DNA of 44,090 nt from Streptomyces xantholiticus. GTDB taxonomy: Bacteria > Actinomycetota > Actinomycetes > Streptomycetales > Streptomycetaceae. The stretch lies in the NCBI RefSeq assembly GCF_014651015.1, contig NZ_BMWB01000009.1:1-44090 (forward strand), in the 5' to 3' direction. The first letter of the stretch is position 1. Every line of letters begins with the position of its first letter. This document shows positions 7,640-18,780 of the stretch, in pieces. The notes beneath the pieces were generated by a model. That model saw nothing but the letters and a program-made list of their open reading frames with translations. It searched no databases and was not told the DNA's origin. The position numbers were made by a program, and so were the translations under genes.

Positions 7640-8614
7640 TCATGCTGCGACGAGCGCGGTGAGCGCGGCCCGGATCTCCTGCTCGGCGCGGAGTTCCTGC
7701 TCGAGGCGGGCGTCCTGCGCCGGGCGGGCGTCCAGCGACACGACACCGGCGGTCCGGAAGTCGGCCGGAACGACGACCGCCGAGCCTTCGGGGGCGTGGC
7801 CGTCGGGGGCGGCGTCCGGAACGACGACCACAGAGCCGTCGGGGGCGGCGTCCGGAACGACCACCACGGAACCGTCGGGGGCGGCGTCCGGCGAACCTGC
7901 GGAGACGGCGGCCGGGGAGACGGCCAAGACCGCGTCCGGCGAACCTGCCGAGACGGCGGCCGGGGAGACGGCCAAGACCGCGTCCGGCGAACCTGCCGAG
8001 ACGGCGGCCGGGGGGACGGCCGGGGAGGTGGCCGTGGGCGCCTCGGAGGGGGTCGCCGGAGATTCAGCGGGAGCGTGGGTCCGGGAGTCGGACGGGGCGG
8101 CTGCGGAAGAGCTCACCGGGGCGTCCGCGGTAGAGCCTGCCGCAGTGCCGGCCGACGAGCCACCATCGGAAACGGTGGCCACCGGATCCACGGGGGACGC
8201 GCCGGTGGCAGGAGCGGCGGCGGAGCCTGAGGACGCACCGGCGGAAGCTCCCGCGCCCAGGGAGGCTGCAAGGGTCCTGGCCGGCGCGGCGCCGCTCGGG
8301 TCGAGAGCCGGCAGGTGTCGCACGGAGGGCGACGAGCCGTGGGCCTCGGCGCCGATGCGCTGCTTCATCGTCGGCGGCAGCGACCGGTCTCGTGCCGTTG
8401 GCGGCGTCGGCCGTGTGGCCGTTCGCCTGCTCTGGGCCGGCACGGTCGCGCGCCGCGCCTTCGGGCGGGTGGTGTCGACCGGCTCGTCCGCCGACTGCGC
8501 GGCCGGCTGGGCCGAGGCGGCAGCGGTGCCGGTGGTGAGCCCCACCGAGGCAAGCAGAGCAAAGAACGCGGTGATGAACGCGGTCCACAGATTCCTGACC
8601 TTGAAGGCGGCCAT
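7640..8614 (-). CDS. Secreted low-complexity protein with internal tandem repeats
   Basis: 324 residues, dominated by Ala, Pro, Ser, Asp and Val. The N-terminus (MAAFKVRNLWTAFITAFFAL, cleavage after about residue 35) is a Sec signal peptide and resembles a Streptomyces family that may be DUF6344. A basic stretch (about 48-90) precedes a long Ala/Ser/Pro region. It contains three 12-residue repeats (PDAAPDGSVVVV) and almost three 16-residue repeats (AVSAGSPDAVLAVSPA). The end is a charged helix (LEQELRAEQEIRAAL). No catalytic motif is present; it is probably an extracytoplasmic, largely unfolded protein. ATG start with GAGGGG. Repeat number is likely variable between strains. Confidence 0.8.
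   Translation of the reverse strand: MAAFKVRNLWTAFITAFFALLASVGLTTGTAAASAQPAAQSADEPVDTTRPKARRATVPAQSRRTATRPTPPTARDRSLPPTMKQRIGAEAHGSSPSVRHLPALDPSGAAPARTLAASLGAGASAGASSGSAAAPATGASPVDPVATVSDGGSSAGTAAGSTADAPVSSSAAAPSDSRTHAPAESPATPSEAPTATSPAVPPAAVSAGSPDAVLAVSPAAVSAGSPDAVLAVSPAAVSAGSPDAAPDGSVVVVPDAAPDGSVVVVPDAAPDGHAPEGSAVVVPADFRTAGVVSLDARPAQDARLEQELRAEQEIRAALTALVAA
7801..7892. repeat. 36-bp tandem repeats (3 copies)
   Basis: The 20-mer CGTCGGGGGCGGCGTCCGGA starts at 7801, 7837 and 7873, exactly 36 bp apart. The units lie in frame in the secreted-protein gene and encode the 12-residue PDAAPDGSVVVV repeat. Confidence 0.9.
7885..8028. repeat. 48-bp tandem repeats (about 2.8 copies)
   Basis: The segment CGTCCGGCGAACCTGC begins at 7885, 7933 and 7981, exactly 48 bp apart. 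It encodes the AVSAGSPDAVLAVSPA repeats. The copies are nearly identical at the DNA level, which points to recent expansion by slippage or recombination. Confidence 0.9.
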
Positions 8615-9010
8615 GACCCCTCACTTTCGGGTTGAGCGCTTTACATACCTTCCTCATGATCTGTACGCATCTCGAGAAGTGGGGGAGCGACGCCGCCACT
8701 GCGCAGTTCTTCTGATGAACACCACCCAGATGGTCCAGCCGGCCGTCCCGCAGCCCCGACTTGCGCGCCCACCGGCGCCCCTCCAGGGCTTCTCCGTTCT
8801 CGGCGTGCCTCCACGACCGCGCAGGTCAGCACATGCGAAACGGTTCTGGCCGGGTTGCCTCTACGAGCCATGACAGTGCCGGCCCGCCGCCTCGACAAGA
8901 ACCTGAAACCCCTCCATGGCGCAATGCCGAGGGGAACGGAAGCAGCGGCGGCCGATTCGACAGATCCGGTGGACGCCGCTAGGAGGGCCAGGGGCCGGTC
9001 ATATGAACAC
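8615..9010. other. Gene-poor stretch upstream of the secreted repeat protein
   Basis: Between the secreted-protein start (8614) and the tRNA-Ala terminator there are about 400 bp without a supported gene. Open frames on both strands lack ribosome sites, conserved sequence and third-position G/C bias. The promoter of the secreted-protein gene should lie here, but no clear -35/-10 pair is visible. Confidence 0.5.
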
Positions 9011-9049
9011 GAAAAGGTCCCCCGCCCGGCTTCTGCGGGCGAGGGACCT
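9011..9049 (-). terminator. Terminator of tRNA-Ala
   Basis: AGGTCCC (9015-9021) pairs with GGGACCT (9043-9049), and CGCCCG (9023-9028) with CGGGCG (9036-9041). On the minus strand the stem is followed by TTTT (complement of 9012-9015). It lies 9 bases past the tRNA 3' end. Confidence 0.85.
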
Positions 9050-9058
9050 CTCCTGATG

Positions 9059-9131
9059 TGGAGCCTAGGGGAGTCGAACCCCTGACATCTGCCATGCAAA
9101 GACAGCGCTCTACCAACTGAGCTAAGGCCCC
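9059..9131 (-). tRNA. tRNA-Ala (anticodon TGC)
   Basis: Read on the minus strand, the 73-nt cloverleaf begins GGGGCCTTAGCTCAGTTGG, has anticodon loop CTTTGCATG, T-arm GGGGTTCGACTCCCC and discriminator A. Acceptor GGGGCCT pairs with AGGCTCC with one G-U. CCA is not encoded. Near-gyrA placement of tRNA-Ala and tRNA-Ile is conserved in actinobacteria, although here they are 4.1 kb apart with protein genes between. Confidence 0.96.
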
Positions 9132-9321
9132 GGAACAGCGGAACGCCCGAGGAGAACGACGCCCCGGCAACCGCCGTGGAACAGAGTACCGGGTCACCCC
9201 CATGATCCTGCAAAAAGATTGGGGTGCCGGCTGGGACTCCCCGTCACCGACCACGCTCCGTAGGATGCACCACTAGGTTCGCGACAGCGAAGCCGCTTGG
9301 GGAAGCGATGGGGAGACGCAC

Positions 9322-9870
9322 ATGGACGCAGCGCAGCAGGAAACGACAGCAAGAGCCAGGGAACTGCAGCGCAGCTGGTACGGGGAGCCGCTCGGCGCTC
9401 TCTTCCGTCGTCTCATCGATGACCTGGGGCTCAATCAGGCCCGGCTCGCGGGCGTCCTCGGGCTCTCCGCTCCCATGCTGTCGCAGCTGATGAGCGGACA
9501 GCGCGCCAAGATCGGAAACCCTGCGGTGGTCCAACGCGTGCAGGCGCTGCAGGAGTTGGCCGGTCAGGTGGCCGACGGCAGTGTGAGCGCCGTGGAGGCG
9601 ACTGCCCGGATGGACGAGATCAAGAAGTCGCAGGGTGGCTCCGTCCTCACCAGCACCAACCAGTCGACCGGCGGCTCGGGGGCGCCGACGGTCCGCCGCG
9701 TGGTGCGCGAGATCCAGTCCCTGCTGCGTTCGGTCGCGGCTGCCGGAGACATCATCGATGCGGCGGACTCCCTCGCCCCGACCCATCCGGAGCTGGCAGA
9801 GTTCCTCCGGGTGTACGGCGCAGGGCGCACTGCTGACGCGGTCTCCCACTTCGAGTCGCACCAGAGCTGA
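9322..9870 (+). CDS. Helix-turn-helix DNA-binding protein
   Basis: 182 residues with an XRE/Cro-type helix-turn-helix at about residues 36-60 (LNQARLAGVLGLSAPMLSQLMSGQR). A Gly/Ser/Thr linker (about 104-124) and a helical C-terminal domain (about 125-182) follow. ATG start with GGGGAG six bases upstream. Only 49 bp separate it from the membrane Ser/Thr kinase downstream on the same strand, so the two are probably co-transcribed and the regulator could be a kinase target (inference). The 190 bp upstream, back to tRNA-Ala, hold both promoters; none is assigned. Confidence 0.9.
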   Translation: MDAAQQETTARARELQRSWYGEPLGALFRRLIDDLGLNQARLAGVLGLSAPMLSQLMSGQRAKIGNPAVVQRVQALQELAGQVADGSVSAVEATARMDEIKKSQGGSVLTSTNQSTGGSGAPTVRRVVREIQSLLRSVAAAGDIIDAADSLAPTHPELAEFLRVYGAGRTADAVSHFESHQS

Positions 9871-9919
9871 ACGGGCGGACAGTCGCCACAACAAGGAACC
9901 GGGGAGCTGGCGCAGCACA

Positions 9920-11230
9920 ATGGGTGAGGTCTTCGCTGGTCGGTACGAGCTGATCGACCCGATCGGACGAGGTGGGGTCGGCGCGGTATGGCGCGCCTGG
10001 GACCACCGTCGTCGCCGGTATGTGGCGGCGAAGGTTCTGCAGCAGAGCGATGCACACACCCTGCTCCGCTTCGTGCGTGAGCAGGCGCTGCGGATCGACC
10101 ATCCTCATGTCCTCGCCCCGGCCAGCTGGGCCGCGGACGACGACAAGGTGCTGTTCACCATGGACCTGGTGAGCGGCGGCTCCCTGGGCCATGTCATCGG
10201 TGATTACGGGCCGCTGCCGGCGCGGTTCGTGTGCACCTTGCTGGATCAGCTGCTGTCCGGACTTGCCGCGGTGCACGCGGAGGGGGTCGTGCACCGCGAC
10301 ATCAAACCGGCCAACATCCTGATGGAGGCGACGGGGAAGGGGAGACCGCACCTGCGGGTCTCCGACTTCGGAATCTCCATGCGCAAGGGCGAGCCCCGGC
10401 TGACCGAGACCAACTACGTGATCGGCACGCCCGGTTACTTCGCACCGGAGCAGATGCTCGGTGCGGAGCCGGACTTCACCGCCGATCTCTTCGCGGTGGG
10501 TCTGGTCGGCCTCTATCTGCTCCAGGGCAGAAAGCCGGACTCCCAAGCCCTGGTCGAGCACTTCGCCCAGTACGGCACGCCGAGCGCCCCCCAGGGAATC
10601 CCGGAGCCGCTCTGGCAGGTGCTCGCGGGGCTGCTGCAGCCCGACCCGCAGGCGCGGTTCCGCAGCGCCACAGGGGCGCGCAAGGCTCTCACGGCCGCCG
10701 TGGAGATGCTTCCCGAACCGGCGCCGGGCGAGGAGGCCGTCGAGATCTTCGACCAAATCGGCCCGCTTCCCGCCGGCTTCGGCCCGAACGGCCCGGAATC
10801 GGCGTCCCACCAGGCTTCTGCCCAGGCACCGCAGCAGCCCTCCTTCCCGTCGGAGACGGGTAGCTTCCATCTCGCCCCGCCACCTCAGCAGCCGCCCGCC
10901 CGGCCACCGCACACGGCCCAGCCGCAGCCTCCGTCCCCGATGCCGGTCCCGGCCGACTCCACTCCGAGCCCGCCGCAGGTCCACCCCTCGGCGCCCGCGG
11001 CCGCTCCTGTCGCCTCGCATGCCGTCTCCCCCCAGCAGATCCAGCAGACCCAGCAGACGCCGCCGTCGTACGGCGGGCCTTCTACCAGTGCTTACACCGC
11101 TCAGGGCCCTCAGGTTCCACACCCGGGCGCTCGAAAGCGGCCGGGACCGCCCTCGAAGGTCGCGGTCCCGGTGCTGCTCGTCGCTGTGCTGTGCTTCGCC
11201 GTGGGGATCTGGGCTCTGACCCAGGTCTGA
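9920..11230 (+). CDS. Membrane-anchored serine/threonine protein kinase
   Basis: 436 residues. The Hanks-type kinase domain (about 7-265) has the Gly loop GRGGVGAV (16-23), Lys38 in AAKVL, catalytic HRD with Asp127, Asn132 in KPANIL, and DFG at 149-151, so it should be active. A Pro/Gln-rich linker (about 290-410) and a single C-terminal membrane helix (about 414-434) follow, with only three residues after it, so there is no extracellular sensor domain. The ATG at 9920 begins MGEVFAGRYELIDPIGRGG, the usual start in this family; the ribosome site is weak (GGGGAG 13 bases away). An in-frame extension upstream overlaps the HTH gene and is rejected. Confidence 0.93.
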   Translation: MGEVFAGRYELIDPIGRGGVGAVWRAWDHRRRRYVAAKVLQQSDAHTLLRFVREQALRIDHPHVLAPASWAADDDKVLFTMDLVSGGSLGHVIGDYGPLPARFVCTLLDQLLSGLAAVHAEGVVHRDIKPANILMEATGKGRPHLRVSDFGISMRKGEPRLTETNYVIGTPGYFAPEQMLGAEPDFTADLFAVGLVGLYLLQGRKPDSQALVEHFAQYGTPSAPQGIPEPLWQVLAGLLQPDPQARFRSATGARKALTAAVEMLPEPAPGEEAVEIFDQIGPLPAGFGPNGPESASHQASAQAPQQPSFPSETGSFHLAPPPQQPPARPPHTAQPQPPSPMPVPADSTPSPPQVHPSAPAAAPVASHAVSPQQIQQTQQTPPSYGGPSTSAYTAQGPQVPHPGARKRPGPPSKVAVPVLLVAVLCFAVGIWALTQV

Positions 11231-11257
11231 TCCCTCGCCGCGCCCGCCGGCAGGCGG

Positions 11258-12679
11258 TTACTGCCCCGGCGGCGGCCCGTACTGCCCGTACCCGTGGCTC
11301 TGGCCGGGCGCCTGGCCGTATCCCGGAGCAGCGGCCTGTACGGGTCCCTGCGGCCCGGCCTGGCCCGGCAGCAAGACGGCCGCCGGTTCCGTTTCCTGTG
11401 GCGTACGGCGCCGGGCCAGCAGCGTCCAGGCGCCGAGTCCGAGCACCAGAACGGTCCCCGTGCCGATGCCTCCGGCGGCAACGAGCATCATCGTGTCGCT
11501 CTGCGCCGCGGCCTCGGCGCTCTTGCCGCTCTCCGCCGCCTCGTAATCGTCCTCGTCGACCCGGAACTCGTCGGCCGGCCCCGCGTAGGCGGGCGCCGCC
11601 TCCGGCTCACCCTTGAGGTTCACCCGCAGCGTCAGCGGGACCGGGTTCTTGCCGAACGACTCCGCGATCTCCGGGCTGAGCGTGACCGAGAGGTAGTACC
11701 AGCCGGCGAATCTCATGGCGGCGGCCGAGTCGTCGGAGGCATAGCGGTTCTCGTACGCCACCGGTGGCAGCGGGTCCAGCGAGACCGTCTTCTGCTTGCC
11801 GTCGTAGTACATGCTCGAGTCGTCGCCGACAAAGCCCCTCGCCGGGTTGTACAGAGCGAGCACCAGGGCGTTGCTGACGCTCTGGGCGTCGTCGGCGGCC
11901 GGACTGTTGGCGAGGTCGGCACCGGCGAAGAGCTGCTGCCCCCAGTCGACCGGCACCCGGTAGAACAGGGTCTCTCCGGGCTTGATCGAGTCCTGCCATT
12001 CGCCCTGGCTGAGGCCCGTGGAGTCGTGGAAGCTGGTGCCGCCGTGACGCTTCTGCGGTCCGTCGGCCGGTGCCGCCGGTGAGGCGGAGGGCCAGTTCTC
12101 CGGCGCCTGTGTGGGTGCCGCGGCCTTCAGGCCCGGCTCGGAGACGAAACGGAGTTCCACGTCCCAGGGCTCGGGGCCGGCCGCCCCGTCACCGGACCTC
12201 TCCAGGAGCACGTAGTACGCACCTGCTTCCTGGCAGCTGTTGCCGTCCTTCTCGATCCTACGGCTCGCGAGGTCGGCCACCGGCCGCGCATAGGACGCGG
12301 AACCGAACTCGGCGGTGCCGTCGCTGCACGCCGTTCCGGAGCCGTCCTCGATGCTCACCTCGAGCTTGTCCATGTAATCGACCTTGGTGCCCGGCTCGGG
12401 AACGGCCACCGCCGAGACATAGGCGTTGGACTTGTCGTCCAGGTCGATGCGGTAATAGCGCTTCTCACCCGGCTTGATCGAGTCCTTGTACGTCGATCCG
12501 GCCGTCAGCTCGGGGCCGTTGATGTTGGCCTCGGTGCCCTTGACCGGCTTCGCCTCACTGTCGAAGACGTACGGGCTGGGTTCGCCCACCGCCCACGACT
12601 GCCCCGGCAGCGCGGTCACCGCGCACATCGCCGCAATCCCGGCCAGCGCCCCCCGGCCCCTGCCGCGCTGCCTCTTCAC
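11258..12679 (-). CDS. Secreted, membrane-anchored protein of unknown function
   Basis: 473 residues: Sec signal peptide (1 to about 30, ending GQSWA), two similar extracytoplasmic beta-rich domains each starting with the motif DSIKPGE (residues about 66-72 and 228-234), an acidic linker, one membrane helix (about 394-418) and a cytoplasmic Pro/Gly/Gln/Tyr tail. The repeated DSIKPGE plus R-V or R-I-D pattern resembles PPC-type pre-peptidase domains; this is tentative. GTG start at 12677-12679 with AAGGAG. Convergent with the kinase gene across 27 bp. It may be a surface partner of the kinase, but only position suggests this. Confidence 0.85.
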   Translation of the reverse strand: MKRQRGRGRGALAGIAAMCAVTALPGQSWAVGEPSPYVFDSEAKPVKGTEANINGPELTAGSTYKDSIKPGEKRYYRIDLDDKSNAYVSAVAVPEPGTKVDYMDKLEVSIEDGSGTACSDGTAEFGSASYARPVADLASRRIEKDGNSCQEAGAYYVLLERSGDGAAGPEPWDVELRFVSEPGLKAAAPTQAPENWPSASPAAPADGPQKRHGGTSFHDSTGLSQGEWQDSIKPGETLFYRVPVDWGQQLFAGADLANSPAADDAQSVSNALVLALYNPARGFVGDDSSMYYDGKQKTVSLDPLPPVAYENRYASDDSAAAMRFAGWYYLSVTLSPEIAESFGKNPVPLTLRVNLKGEPEAAPAYAGPADEFRVDEDDYEAAESGKSAEAAAQSDTMMLVAAGGIGTGTVLVLGLGAWTLLARRRTPQETEPAAVLLPGQAGPQGPVQAAAPGYGQAPGQSHGYGQYGPPPGQ

Positions 12680-12899
12680 GCGCTTCTCCTTGTGGTCGAT
12701 GAGTCCGCCGGGTAGCCGGACGGGCCGGTGCCATCCTGCCCCGACCGCCCCTCCGCTGTCTGCGCGCGCGGGCGAATCATCCCCCTTGTCCCCCGCGGTG
12801 CGGCGCCGACTTCAGGCGTGCACCCGAAATCCACGGATTTGCACTAGCAACCGAAAGGTTCGCTCAGGTGAACCGCTTTCCTGTCCGGGACAGCACAGA

Positions 12900-12925
12900 G
12901 CCCCGGCCGCTTCCGCGACCGGGGC
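12900..12925 (-). terminator. Terminator hairpin downstream of DLW-39 gene
   Basis: GCCCCGG (12900-12906) pairs with CCGGGGC (12919-12925); the stem extends inward as CGC/GCG around a TTCC loop after one mismatch. It lies 23 bp past the stop of the small DLW-39 gene on the minus strand. The remaining 220 bp up to the secreted-protein start (12679) hold no gene and should contain its promoter. Confidence 0.75.
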
Positions 12926-12948
12926 CCATGTCCAAGAAACGCTGCGTC

Positions 12949-13083
12949 TCACACACCCGAACCTGCGGGCACGGAGTCGGTCGCCTCCGTCCACAGATCC
13001 TGCTCGGCGCGATCCGCCTGGATCTGGCGGTACACGAGGAGCCCGCCGATGGCGGCCAGTGCGACCAGGAGGAGCTTCTTCAC
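12949..13083 (-). CDS. DLW-39 family small membrane protein
   Basis: 44 residues starting MKKLLLVALAAIGGLLVYRQ. It has one membrane helix (about 3-18) and a charged tail carrying the family-defining D-L-W (29-31). GTG at 13081-13083 with GAGG seven bases upstream. This tiny protein is conserved in actinomycetes near gyrA and tRNA-Ile; its function is not known. The frame is open further upstream to 13140, but that part lacks a ribosome site. Confidence 0.88.
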   Translation of the reverse strand: MKKLLLVALAAIGGLLVYRQIQADRAEQDLWTEATDSVPAGSGV

Positions 13084-13218
13084 CGCGCGACCTCGTCTTT
13101 CCTTGACGTATGAGGACTTCTGGCGCCCGACTATACACACCGACCGATACCGATCGGTGACCTATGCCGATGCGCAGCCGCCCCATGCCCCGCCCCAACT
13201 CCGGTGGCCGGCAAAGCA

Positions 13219-13253
13219 ACAGGCCCGGCGGGAGATTCTCCTGCCGGGCCTGT
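13219..13253 (-). terminator. Terminator of tRNA-Ile
   Basis: ACAGGCCCGGC (13219-13229) pairs with GCCGGGCCTGT (13243-13253). The stem extends inward by four more pairs including one G-U. It lies 8 bases past the tRNA 3' end on the minus strand. No T-run follows. Confidence 0.85.
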
Positions 13254-13261
13254 CGTCACTG

Positions 13262-13335
13262 TGGGGCTAACAGGATTTGAACCTGTGGCCTCATCCTTAT
13301 CAGGGATGCGCTCTAACCAACTGAGCTATAGCCCC
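13262..13335 (-). tRNA. tRNA-Ile (anticodon GAT)
   Basis: 74-nt cloverleaf on the minus strand beginning GGGGCTATAGCTCAGTTGG, anticodon loop CTGATAA, T-arm ACAGGTTCAAATCCTGT, acceptor GGGGCTA paired with TAGCCCC, discriminator A, no encoded CCA. It lies downstream of gyrA and the DUF3566 gene, the usual actinobacterial position. Confidence 0.97.
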
Positions 13336-13417
13336 TCCGCGCTGCGCGCTGACCTCTGAAGATTAGCGCACACGCGGTGCAGCGCCAAAATCGGATTCCG
13401 TGGAGTGCTCCGCCGCG

Positions 13418-14071
13418 CTACTCGTCCTCGGCGAGCGTGAGCTCGACTCCGCCCACGAAACCGGCGGAGAGGTTGTAGATGAAGGCTCCGAGCGTCGCCA
13501 GTGCTGTGGCCAGCACCACGTCGATCACCGCGATGACCGAGGTGAAGATGAGCACGCGCGGCAGCGAAAGGAATGACTGGAGATCGAAGCCGTTGCTCTC
13601 GTTCGAGCCGGTGGCCTCGCTGATCGTTCCGCCGACGGTCGAGAAGACGCCCATCGCGTCCATGACCATCCAGAGCACCGCGGCGGCCACCACGGTGCAG
13701 ATACCCAGCGCGATGGAGAGCAGGAAGCTGACCTTCATCACCGACCACGGGTCGGCCTTGGCCACCCGAAGCCGTGCCTTGCGCGTACGCGGCGTCGTAC
13801 GCGCCCCTGTGCGGGGCCGGCGCACCGCCGCGCCCGAATCCTGGCCCGCCCGCTGCTGTCCGCCCTGTGACCCGCCTGGCGCCGCGTACGCCTGCGGTGG
13901 GTGGTACGGCTGGCCGACCTGCTGCGGGGCAGGCTGCTCGCCGCCAAACATCTGGTACGGGGGCTGCTGCCCCCGGGTGTCCGTCACTGTGGCCCCCTGG
14001 GAGTCCGCGGCAGGGCCACGGGCACCGTTCTCTCCGGATCCGGTCGATCCGGCGCCCGTGGCTCCACTCAC
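13418..14071 (-). CDS. DUF3566 domain transmembrane protein
   Basis: 217 residues. The N-terminal half (1 to about 108) is disordered and rich in Gly, Gln, Pro and Ala with a basic patch (84-107). The DUF3566 domain has two membrane helices (about 113-135 and 174-200) joined by a Gly/Ser/Asn-rich loop. GTG start at 14069-14071, three bases after the gyrA stop, with GAGGAG inside the gyrA 3' end, so translation is coupled to gyrA. The family sits behind gyrA in most actinobacteria; its function is unproven and an envelope role is inferred. Confidence 0.92.
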   Translation of the reverse strand: MSGATGAGSTGSGENGARGPAADSQGATVTDTRGQQPPYQMFGGEQPAPQQVGQPYHPPQAYAAPGGSQGGQQRAGQDSGAAVRRPRTGARTTPRTRKARLRVAKADPWSVMKVSFLLSIALGICTVVAAAVLWMVMDAMGVFSTVGGTISEATGSNESNGFDLQSFLSLPRVLIFTSVIAVIDVVLATALATLGAFIYNLSAGFVGGVELTLAEDE

Positions 14072-14074
14072 GAT

Positions 14075-16693
<2,619 letters not shown>

Positions 16694-16734
16694 TGCTGGT
16701 CTTCAGTCCTTTCGTGCGGTCAGCTGAGACCGAC

Positions 16735-18780
16735 TCAGATGTCGAGGAAGCGGACGTCCTTGGCGTTGCGCTGGATGAACGAGCGCCGCGCCTCCACGTC
16801 TTCGCCCATCAGCACCGAGAAGAGGTCGTCGGCCTGCGCCGCGTCGTCGAGCGTGACCTGGCCGAGCACCCGGTGGTCCTGGTCCATCGTGGTGACGCGC
16901 AGCTCCTCCGCGTTCATCTCGCCGAGGCCCTTGAAGCGCTGGATGGAGTCTTCCCTGATGCGCTTGCCGGACCGCTTGCCCAACTCGACCAGGGCATCAC
17001 GCTCGCGGTCCGAGTAGGCGTACTCGAAGTCGTCCCGGCCCCACTTGATCTTGTAGAGCGGCGGGCGGGAGAGGAAGACATGGCCCGCCTCGACGAGCGG
17101 CCGCATGAAGCGGAACAGGAACGTCAGCAGCAGGGTGTTGATGTGCTGGCCGTCGACATCGGCGTCCGCCATCAGGATGATCTTGTGATAGCGGAGCTTC
17201 TCGATGTCGAAGTCCTCGTGGACACCGGTGCCGAAGGCCGAAATCAGCGCCTGCACCTCGGTGTTCTGGAGGATCTTGTCGATCCGCGCCTTCTCGACGT
17301 TCAGGATCTTGCCGCGGATCGGCAGGATCGCCTGGTACATCGGGTTGCGGCCGGACTTGGCCGAGCCGCCCGCGGAGTCACCCTCGACGATGAAGATCTC
17401 GCACTTCGTCGGGTCGTTGGACTGGCAGTCGCTCAGCTTGCCCGGCAGCGACGCCGACTCCAGCAGCCCCTTGCGGCGGGTGAGGTCCCTCGCCTTGCGG
17501 GCGGCGACGCGTGCCGTCTGCGCCTGGATGCCCTTGCGGATGATGTCCGCGGCCTCGTTCGGATTGCGGTCGAACCAGTCGGTGAGGGTCTCGTGAACGA
17601 CCTTCTGCACGAAGGTCTTCGCCTCCGTGTTGCCCAGCTTGGTCTTCGTCTGCCCCTCGAACTGCGGCTCACCCAGCTTGATCGAGATGATCGCGGTCAG
17701 ACCCTCGCGGATGTCCTCGCCGGAGAGGTTGTCGTCCTTCTCCCGCAGCAGCTTCTTGTCCCGCGCGTACCGGTTCACCAGTCCCGTCAGAGCGGAGCGG
17801 AAGCCCTCTTCGTGCGTACCGCCCTCATGCGTGTGGATGGTGTTCGCGAAGGAGTACACACCCTCGGTGTACTGCGAGTTCCACTGCATCGCGATCTCGA
17901 CGGAGAGCATCCGCTCCCTGTCTTCGGCCTCGATGTCGATGACCGTGGGGTGGATCAGCTCGCCCTTGCGGGAGTTCAGGTACTTCACGAAGTCGACGAT
18001 GCCGCCCTCGTAGTGGTACTTGACCGTACGGGCCGGCTCCTCGATGTCCTCCGGCTCCACGCCCGTCTCCGCGCCGGCGGTGGCCTTGGCCGATTCGCGC
18101 TCGTCGGTCAGCGTCAGGGTCAGGCCCTTGTTGAGGAACGCCATCTCCTGGAAGCGGCGCGAGAGCGTCTCGAAGGAGTAGTCCGTGGTCTCGAAGACGT
18201 CGCCGTCCGCCCAGAACGTGACCGTGGTGCCGGTCTCGGTGGTGGCCTCGTGGCGCTCCAGCGGCGCGGTGGGGACGCCCGACTTGTACTCCTGCGTCCA
18301 GCGGTAGCCGTCTGTCCTGATCTCGACGGCGAGCTTGTAGGACAGCGCGTTCACCACGGAGACACCGACGCCGTGCAGACCGCCGGAGACGGCATAGCCG
18401 CCGCCGCCGAACTTGCCGCCCGCGTGCAGCACGGTGAGCACGACCTCGACGGCCGGCTTCTTCTCGACGGGGTGGATGCCCACCGGGATGCCACGGCCGT
18501 TGTCGACGACGCGCACGCCGCCGTCGGCCAGGATCGTGACGTCGATCGTGTCGGCGTGGCCGGCCATGGCCTCGTCGACGGAGTTGTCGACGACCTCTTG
18601 GACGAGGTGGTGGAGTCCACGCTCACCGGTCGAGCCGATGTACATGCCGGGGCGCTTGCGGACCGCGTCCAGACCCTCGAGGACGGTGATCGCGCTGGCG
18701 TCGTACGAGGCGGTGACCTCGCCGTTCCCACCGGCAGCAGTGGACGGGGTGTTCTCGTTGGGGTTGCCGGAATCGGCCAC
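16735..18780 (-). CDS. gyrB: DNA gyrase subunit B
   Basis: 681-residue ATPase subunit of gyrase. The GHKL ATP site is seen in VVDNSVDEA, DNGRGIP and GLHGVG. The TOPRIM metal site is seen in EGDSAGGSAKSGRN and DADVDGQHI. It ends with the RFLDI C-terminus. The GTG start at 18778-18780 (VADSGNPNENTPS) is chosen because AAAGGG lies six bases upstream and homologues begin there; an ATG at 18804 would add MLCQKGRF. The leader contains a hairpin. In many bacteria gyrase genes are induced by DNA relaxation; nothing here proves that. Confidence 0.99.
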   Translation of the reverse strand: MADSGNPNENTPSTAAGGNGEVTASYDASAITVLEGLDAVRKRPGMYIGSTGERGLHHLVQEVVDNSVDEAMAGHADTIDVTILADGGVRVVDNGRGIPVGIHPVEKKPAVEVVLTVLHAGGKFGGGGYAVSGGLHGVGVSVVNALSYKLAVEIRTDGYRWTQEYKSGVPTAPLERHEATTETGTTVTFWADGDVFETTDYSFETLSRRFQEMAFLNKGLTLTLTDERESAKATAGAETGVEPEDIEEPARTVKYHYEGGIVDFVKYLNSRKGELIHPTVIDIEAEDRERMLSVEIAMQWNSQYTEGVYSFANTIHTHEGGTHEEGFRSALTGLVNRYARDKKLLREKDDNLSGEDIREGLTAIISIKLGEPQFEGQTKTKLGNTEAKTFVQKVVHETLTDWFDRNPNEAADIIRKGIQAQTARVAARKARDLTRRKGLLESASLPGKLSDCQSNDPTKCEIFIVEGDSAGGSAKSGRNPMYQAILPIRGKILNVEKARIDKILQNTEVQALISAFGTGVHEDFDIEKLRYHKIILMADADVDGQHINTLLLTFLFRFMRPLVEAGHVFLSRPPLYKIKWGRDDFEYAYSDRERDALVELGKRSGKRIREDSIQRFKGLGEMNAEELRVTTMDQDHRVLGQVTLDDAAQADDLFSVLMGEDVEARRSFIQRNAKDVRFLDI

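Noticed and set aside
12857..12874. Inverted repeat GGTTC...GAACC resembling a degenerate parS
   Set aside because: The core does not match GTTTCACGTGAAAC and the spacing differs; treated as chance.
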